From Amia ocellicauda (Eukaryota; Chordata; Actinopteri; Amiiformes; Amiidae), in assembly GCF_036373705.1 (NCBI RefSeq), contig NC_089850.1, positions 35,002,733 to 35,066,732 on the forward strand: DNA of 64,000 bases. Direction: 5' to 3'. Below, piece by piece: positions 32,919-64,000 of this stretch. The notes beneath the pieces are model-generated. The model was given only the letters and a program-made list of their open reading frames with translations, was not told where the DNA came from and made no database searches. The translations under genes and the position numbers were made by a program. Numbering within the stretch: position 1 is the first letter of the stretch; every line of letters begins with the position of its first letter.

Positions 32919-35900
32919 AGGTGGGTGGGGTGGGAACAGACAGATGCACAAACACACACATTTATACATACAAAACACACACATAGAGGGAGAAATACCA
33001 GGCCCTCCAGTCCTTTTCAATGTAGGGTTGTGTGTGGGGAGGAGCTGGTCAGTGTTGTGACTCGTCCCTCCAGGACCAGGCCTCTGTGGCTTTGGACTGT
33101 CTGCCGCTGTACTCTGTGTGTTCTCAGTCTTTCCCTTCTCAGCTCTCAGTGGTAGGATACAGGCCTGAAGATTAACAAGCCTCACAGAGAACAATTACAA
33201 AAAAAAAAAAAAAAATTGGGGAAAAAAAGATAGTGAAATTTGTCTTACTCACCAGCTAGTTTATTCATCTGGCAGATGCTCTCATTGAAGTTGCAATAGA
33301 GTCAGGTGCTGTATTAGACCTGCTGGACTGGACTTCAGGACACTTCTGATCTTTAAAATGCGCTCTGTAGCCCTTGCTGACACGGGTGTGGAGTTTGAAT
33401 CTGAATCCACACTGGCCTCGGCTGAGCGGTAAGCTGGACAGTGGCTCAGAATCGCTCTAGCAGGCCAGGTTGATCCACTAGGGCCAGTGAAGCACACAGA
33501 CCTCGGTGGGGAGGGGGGGAGGGCGGCTGCGGTCCGTGTTCTGGACAGTGAGAGAGAGAGAGGGAGCCTCATAGTAGCTTAATGTTTAGGAAAATTAAGC
33601 ACTGCAGTCAGGAAAGGGGTCAAATCAATCTGGCACCAGCTTGGCACTTGATGTTCTGTGCAGTTTTTTTTTTTGTATTGTTAATTTAATGTTGAGGCTC
33701 TCTTCACCTCCTGCCTCCAGCTGTGGTGGCCCCAGGGCTGTGATTAGTCCCACTCATCTTGTGCTCACTTGTACACTTCTGATCTGCTCTTCAAGCACAC
33801 ACTGTAAGCACAAACTGAACCTCTGCACTTCAGTCTCCCCCTCAAGCGTTGCTCGAATCTGATTGCGTTGCTCAGAGCAGAACTGCCGCCTTGTTCAAGG
33901 AGAAACCTCAGCGTTGTGTTAAATGCTTCTGGTGTTGTCGATGGGCTGGCCTGGTAGCCTGGCCCTGGTGTTCTGCGGAGCAAAGTAAAATGCTGCTCAT
34001 CCGTGTTAGTTTGTTTTCCACACTGCTTTTGATTTGACCTTTTGTGACTTTTTATTTTCCTGCCCTGAGGAAAGCAATAACCACAAACAGGCAACGTATA
34101 CCGATAAAGATGTTGTGGATGTGATGGGTCTCGTCTCACTACCCACCTCCCTCTACAGAGTCCACATTAATACAGATGCCTGGACCCTAGTCTCCTCCGC
34201 AGTGTGGGACAGGCGATGATTCACACTAGGGCTGCCTGCATTGTTCCTGCTGATCCACTCAGATGCTTTTGCGGGCAATTCTTGAATGGGGTGGGGTCAA
34301 ATAATCGAATCGCAAAATATTCCTGCCTCTCTTTCTCTCAGGGGAGCAGTACTGTAGATATTGCTCCTTAATTGTTTAATTGGTAATTAATCTGCGCAAT
34401 TCAGCCATTTAGTGGCAAGGTATTTTTCATAGTGGTGGTTTCAAGAACTTTACGTACCATGTAGATCACATCTGCCACTGCCTTCCTGTAGTAGTAAGCA
34501 GTCCGCTTAATTATACAACTGAGTTAAGTAGTAATCAATTGTTTAGGTGAATAGGAAGAGGGTTGTGCATTGAGGTGGATAGGAAGACATCCTGCATTGC
34601 AATATTCTCAGAACACATTCCCAAACCAGCACAAATCATGAAAATGGATCTGATGTTATACTTGACTTGGAACTCCGCCCTCCATTTTCATTTTACACCA
34701 GCACACCCCAGCTGAGATGCCAGACTGCCTAAAAGACAGCAAGAATACAAGCAAAATGAGCACTCAAGTGTCAGTAATCACAAGAGAGACTCGCACACAC
34801 AAACAGACACTGTAACTCTTAACTGGGTTCATGCAGACCCCGAAATAACTCTGCTTCTAAACAGCACCTTAATCTGCAAGCACACTCCTGGGACTGACAA
34901 TTTAACATTTCAGAGCTCACCCCCACCCCCACCAGCGAGGGCAGTGTAACCCTGTCAGCATTGCTGTGATTGTAGTACTGAGCCAGGAGTTTGCCGAATA
35001 ATTTTCCAATGACTAGATGATGAGATAAGTGTTTGTGTTTAGTCAGTGGTTGCTCAGCTAATACATTTCCTTACTGAATAATAATTAAAATGGATAAGCC
35101 GATTTAATAACGGTGCACTTTTGATCACTTCATGTTAAAGCTGTATTCTCCTCGGCACACCAGTGTTTGCAGTGTGAGCCTTTGTCTAGTGGAAGATAGG
35201 TGATAATGCCCAGCTTTTTTTTTGTTTGGCCAGACCTGTTCCTGGGGAGCCGCATTGTTTCCTGTTGTTGTTTTAACCAAACCTGTTTAATTAAGCAAAC
35301 TAATTTAATCCAGTAAGTTCATAGTCACAGTTTTTGAGTGATCACGTTATTGAGTGATGTGATGTGATGATTTGAACCCATATACCGGATTGTACACCAG
35401 TGCACTTAAATGATTTCTTGGGGTTCTTCCCGAGCCGTAGTGTTGTGTTCTTGTTGCAATAAGGACAGAGTTGATGGTGCACTGCAGTAGACCACAAAGA
35501 TCTTCGTATGACTTGGAGTAGCAATATTTTTAGCACCATGCTCTACTGCAGCCTGAGTCCCGGAGTGCTCCTGTGAATTGGCCAACTCTAAAGCCTTGTC
35601 CCACGGGTCACTCAAGTAAGTGTTGGAAGTTGCTCGTCCAATTATGTGGGCTCTGAGTTCCTTGAGGGGCTGGTGGGTATTTCAGATTAATGTTTCCAAA
35701 ACGCTACCAGCTTACCTGGGCTGCTTTCTTTTGATTTGTACACTGTGTTATCAGAAAGCTGAATGGAGTGTCTCGACAGAGTCTGAAAGGGTTTCTCCCT
35801 TGCAAAGCAGGGATGGAGAAGTGCTAAGATTACTCCTAAAGTGTTTTTTTATGTATTATTATTTTTTATTTTCATTTTTTAATTTATTTGATTAATAATG

Positions 35901-38900
35901 CAAGCTCCCCTGTCACCCACCCCACTTTCACCTCAGACCTCCCTTACCAACAGGGTGGAAGGAATTATCTGGTTGTGCTGGGGTCTCGCAGTGCCACACA
36001 CCTCTCCTGCTGTCAGAGTTGTGTTAGTGTACAGGGAGTATCCTGGGGGGGGCTGCAGGAAAACCACACTGGAGATGGATGTTACTGTACTGCTGCAGCT
36101 GCTGCTATCTGCATATGTGTTTCCTGTAAGGGGTGTCACTTTATGAAGACAAACATGCTGGGTTTAGGGCAAAGGGGGTGGGGTGGCAGTGCACTGCACT
36201 TGGAATTGCTTTTATGTGCGGGGAGTGAGGTTTGTGTGTATGTGTATATAGTGCGAGTTATTTTTCTTCTGCGAGTGAGTGTGTGTATTTCACCAGATTA
36301 TCAACCGCTGTGCAGTGTTGTGCTTTATCAGTGGAAGTTGTGGGATGTTTGTCAGTTTAAACCTGCTCTTGTGAAATGTAAAGTTAATTGTAATATAATA
36401 AAAATAAAGATTTATATTCTAATTTCATTATATATGAACGTGTCTGCGGTGATGGTGAGTTCTTTTTCTTTCATTTCGCCAGTGCTTGCTCCTAAAAACG
36501 TATTAACATATTTCTTCTCTGGTTTTAATATGGGCAAAAAGACTTCACCAAGATGCTTTGTGTAATACTCTGAGCTTGCATCTTAATTTAATAATGCATT
36601 TCTACACCTGTATTGTACATGAGACCTTTTATTGTTTCTTTTAATGTAGTGCTCCAACCCCAGAAGGTTAGTACAGATTCTACACTTGATGAGCTGTCAT
36701 TAAACAATCATTCCACTGTCATTTAAGGAATTAACCTGATTACTACAAAGTAACTAATTGGTGGATTCATTAACATAAGCACCAATAATTAATATAATTT
36801 CCTTTTTAAATTTAAGTACAATAAAATGATCCAGTAGTTGATTAGTTATTCTCTAGATCAGTTGAATGTGTAAAGCTTGAATGATACTTTAAGGTTTCTG
36901 ATTGAAAGTCAAGTGAGCTGGTAATGGTTTACCTTTTTAATTTTAAGTATAGTCTGAAGATAATCTACTGAGACAGGGCAGATTGTGGAATATAAAATGC
37001 ACTCGTCAATGTACAGCATACCAGGTAGTTATTGTTGCATGTGGTTGGTCAACTTAGGTGGTGCATCCATTTCTTTTTTTTTTTTTTTTTCAGAATTGCT
37101 CCACACTTCTAAATTCCCAATCCATTTACTAATTAGCTATAATTGCTCCTTTTAAATTCAGAGGTATTTTCTAATTACTCCGAGTTTAATGGGCTGATTT
37201 CTACATTATTGTTTCGATCAGTTTAATGGGACCGGCTTCAAGGACACCTTGGAGGCTTAATGACTAAATTGCAATTTATAAAAAACGGAAAAACAACAAC
37301 TCAGAAAGCCATAATCACTGCAGCACTGACATGCTTCATCAGAACCCTTCACCGGCATCTTGCACGTTCCCCCGAGTGCAGCAGAAGGACGTATTTGTGC
37401 TCGAGATGTTTAATTGGCCTCCTGTACTTTACTCCTCTCCCGCTCCTTTCGCAATGCCCAGTGTGGGTTATTTTATGGCTCTCCCCACTGCTTTTTCTAA
37501 ATTTGTTTCCAATAAGCCTCTTTTCCTTTAATAACCACATTTCATATCATGCCACTGTTCCTGTCATCCTTTCTGATCCCCTGATTGCATCTGCTCTCCA
37601 GCCTCACTGTCACTTTCCTGTCACTACGCTCCTGTCTGGGTAATTTGTGTTCCCCATTCTCCTCAGGGTTTTCCATTCACGTACCCGTATGTGTGTTTAT
37701 CATGAGATGCAGATTAGAGCATATTCTCCTGACCAGTCTACCAACAATAAACACACAGAAACCAATGCATACCCAAGCTGGACTTATTTCTTCAATTATT
37801 TCATTTTTTGTTTTTTTTTGTTTTTTTTAAGATTTATTTTTTATATATTTTACATATGTACAAACATGTCAGGTGGACTCTGCAGACCGGTGACCGGATG
37901 ACCGGTGCAATGCTGAAAGAGTCGGCATTCAGTTTCCCCACAGGTGAGTTCAGTCTGTGTTCAGTAGGGGAATGGCAGGGGAGGGAGGAACAGCATGCGG
38001 TGATGGTCAGTACTGATGCTTCATCCTTGTGCTTTTCCATTTGTATACCCACTCCTTTCCTGCACCGTGGACGTGACACTGTGATTCCATGGGGGCGGGA
38101 CAAGGGTTCCACAGTGGGGGAGAAAGTTTGAAGAAGGGGGAAAAAAAAGCATTGACAGCCACATTGACACACACTGTTCTGTTAAAGGTCCATTACTGAC
38201 TATAGGGGCAGTAATACAACTAATGTGACATTAGCGATTGAAAGTGAGGTGAACTCAGAGATGGTGTGGTCTGCTCACTGTAGGGTTAGTATTAGAGTGA
38301 CGGGACGTTAAAGGGACAAGTCGAGGTGAAGTAAACTGGAAAGTAAATGAGAATGTGGATCAGTGGATTGAAAATGTGAAGTAGTCCATTGAAAAATCAA
38401 TTGTAAGTAAGGTGAAGTGAATTGAATGTGAAGTGAAAGCAAGGGAGGGCGTGTGTGCAGTTTGTATCCTGACAGCCTCTCTGTGATCACCTCCGCTGGC
38501 CTGGGTCCAGACTGTGGCATCCTCTGCTCTTTGCTCCTGCTGTGCTCTACTTCATTACTTAATCGGACACTGAGCTAAAATGGTCCTGTCGGCTGCGACA
38601 CAAGTGAAGTTCAAACATGGCTTCTCCTTCGGTAACTGAAAGTTCAGCTGGATCAGCACCCAAATCGAGACACGGGGGCACAAAACAGGACCAGCACGGC
38701 TCTTTCTCCAGCCCTGGTTCCAATGAGTGGTTGAGGAGCATGTGATTGGTGACCCATTGAACCACTGAGAGGATGACTGGTGGGATTGAGTGTGAGAGAT
38801 CTTCGTGGGAGTGAAAAGCAGAAGGACAGCTGTAGAGTAGCTTTCTAGGCCCAGGACTGAGATTAAATGTTGTGCATTTTCCGACTCCGGTTCTCTATTC

Positions 38901-39684
38901 GACCAGCTGATCTAACAGGTGTTCAGATTGACATGTGTAACCCAACCCTTGCTCCCTGCCACCCCCCACACAAAATATTTTAAAATTACTTAAAAGGAAG
39001 CTTTTCTCAGGGTACAGCACACATAGTAACAACACAAAAAAAAAAAAAACATAATTAAAAGGATTTTCAGGATCTTAAGTCACTGCAGGATTCAGATGGG
39101 GCACACCAAACCAAGCCTACCAGCCACAGACCACAATGCCCATCTGTGCTGCCCTCTCGTGCCTTTCAATTTTGTCAGGATGCAAAATAAATAAATAAAT
39201 ACATAAATAATCATACAACAACCCCCACAAAGAATAATACAAAAAAATCACATCCGTAATAATTTACAGGACCTCGGAATAATTCATAATAAATACATTA
39301 ATACAAAATGGATCGATCCCACAGACGTCAAGAACATTGGTCTTCCTGTAGCCAGCTTATCCACAAACCTGACTTCCTCCATGCTCAACCTGTGTGTTAG
39401 GTTCTCATGGTCATAGTTTTGCTGTTGTCCACCTCGCTGTTTTTCTGAGGTCCAACAAAAATCTGACCATGTTAGGCAGCAGGCCTCAGAAACCCGGGCT
39501 GTGGCAGACAGATGGACAGACCAACAGGCATTTACAGATGCTCAGACAGATCCAGTGTCTAATGGACAGTAAGGTCTCAACTCTGTACTCAGACAGGGGG
39601 TGGGTAAACCAGTGGTATGGGTAGCAGACTGAAAGATAGAATGATGGGACACTTTCTCTGTTAAACCTCCTGCGGATCAAGGGG

Positions 39685-39686
<2 letters not shown>

Positions 39687-39715
<29 letters not shown>
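39687..39715. repeat. (GT)n microsatellite
   Basis: GT run downstream of the alk stop codon. Confidence 0.9.
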
Positions 39716-39942
39716 AGGGTGGTGGCCAGGGGGTTAGTCTCCCAAGACAAGCTGGCAAGAGGCAGAAACCTTTCTTGATTTTTTAAGGCTACAGAAGGCA
39801 GGTGTTCAGAGCAGCCTGTGTGCTAGATGTAGATTAAGAGCTGCACTTTTAATCTTCAAAACATTGCAAAGCAGTTCATAAGAAGGGCTTGAAAATGTGT
39901 CTGTACATGCTGAGAACAATACAGGCCTTCATACACACAACT

Positions 39943-40131
39943 TCAGGCTTTCATTCCCCCCAAGCTCTTAAGTCCCTAACTCAGCTCAGTATTGGCCTCA
40001 ATGGACCAGCTGAACAACAGTCCTCGGTTCTGAGAGTGCTGATGATCCAGGGAGACGTATACACCCTGCTGGACTGGACTGAATGGGATTGGACAGTGGC
40101 TTGCCAGGACCAGAGCTTTGGAGACTATCTT
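39943..40131. repeat. Interspersed repeat copy (family B)
   Basis: Contains CTCTTAAGTCCCTAACTCAG, GACCAGCTGAACAACAGTCC and CACCCTGCTGGACTGGACT. A second copy in the same orientation lies at 45,661-45,845. The family is unknown. Confidence 0.7.
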
Positions 40132-40338
40132 CTTGTGGTGCAGCTATAGGCAGCTGCAGTCCTCGAGGGACAGATTCCTGCTGGACTGGAGTTGTCTGTC
40201 TGTCTAGCCTGTCTTAAATCACTGCTAGTTTATCTTGGGAGGCCAGTGTGTGTGTGTGTCAGTTTATGTGCATCTTAGTACTTGTGAGTCTCACTATGTG
40301 TCTGTACCAGACTGTGAGTGTGTGAGAGCGTGGTCAGG

Positions 40339-64000
<23,662 letters not shown>

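Larger units (their letters stand above)
32919..40338. other. Convergent intergenic region between clip4 and alk
   Basis: Holds both 3' untranslated regions but no convincing coding exon; the long frame at 35,888-36,565 is low-complexity and unspliced. AATAAA hexamers cluster near 36,398-36,410 (plus). A TTTATT at 37,849 could serve alk on the minus strand. Repeats include a short L2-tail remnant near 33,260, degenerate GTGAAGT-type tandem units at about 38,310-38,450 and an (AAAT)n near 39,185. The remainder is AT-rich and unassigned. Confidence 0.6.

Noticed and set aside
35888..36565. 225-codon open frame in the clip4-alk gap
   Set aside because: Composition is low-complexity with no domain, start context or splice partners, and it lies in AT-rich intergenic DNA.

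Overview
The window is vertebrate nuclear DNA, almost certainly from a ray-finned fish. It has split genes with GT-AG introns, many CT, GT and ATT microsatellites, and decayed fish-type mobile elements (an L2-like LINE, a hAT remnant and a THAP-type DNA transposon). Genes are compact compared with mammals: the last 20 exons of alk fit in about 24 kb. I see no prokaryotic or viral genes. Identifications rest on protein family features recalled from memory; no database search was run.

Layout. (1) 1-3.9 kb: intergenic, with a broken hAT transposase remnant on the minus strand, CT-rich microsatellites and a short L2 tail. (2) 3,939-12,904, plus strand: a six-exon class C GPCR of 917 residues (signal peptide, Venus-flytrap domain, nine-cysteine domain, seven membrane helices). 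Its helices look most like GPRC6A and the goldfish 5.24 amino-acid receptor. Its fourth intron carries a THAP-type DNA transposon of about 1.15 kb. (3) 12.9-16.6 kb: intergenic, AT-rich, with a large inverted repeat. (4) 16.6-17.8 kb: a CpG-rich promoter-like island with CCAAT boxes, probably the start of clip4. (5) 20,374-32,918, plus strand: clip4, 16 coding exons and 754 residues, with ankyrin repeats and three CAP-Gly domains. (6) 32.9-40.3 kb: the convergent gap between clip4 and alk, without a convincing gene. (7) 40,339-64,000, minus strand: the 3' part of alk, exons 10-29 in the human numbering. They run from the end of a MAM domain through the glycine-rich and EGF-like regions, the membrane helix, the tyrosine kinase and the docking tail. 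Exons 1-9 lie beyond the right edge.

All three reading frames were joined exon by exon and stay open through every junction: 2,754 nt for the GPCR, 2,265 nt for clip4 and 3,247 nt for the alk part. The genes have separate jobs: chemosensing of probable amino-acid ligands, microtubule plus-end or membrane linkage, and receptor tyrosine kinase signalling. The tail-to-tail clip4-alk arrangement matches human 2p23 (CLIP4-ALK), which supports calling the kinase alk rather than its paralogue ltk.

The most notable observations are two GC-AG introns in alk, a strongly expanded Pro/Gln/Gly-rich alk tail, splice acceptors whose pyrimidine tract is a microsatellite, the GPRC6A-like receptor beside clip4, and the THAP transposon with a still readable but frameshifted THAP exon. 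I found no clearly new biological system.
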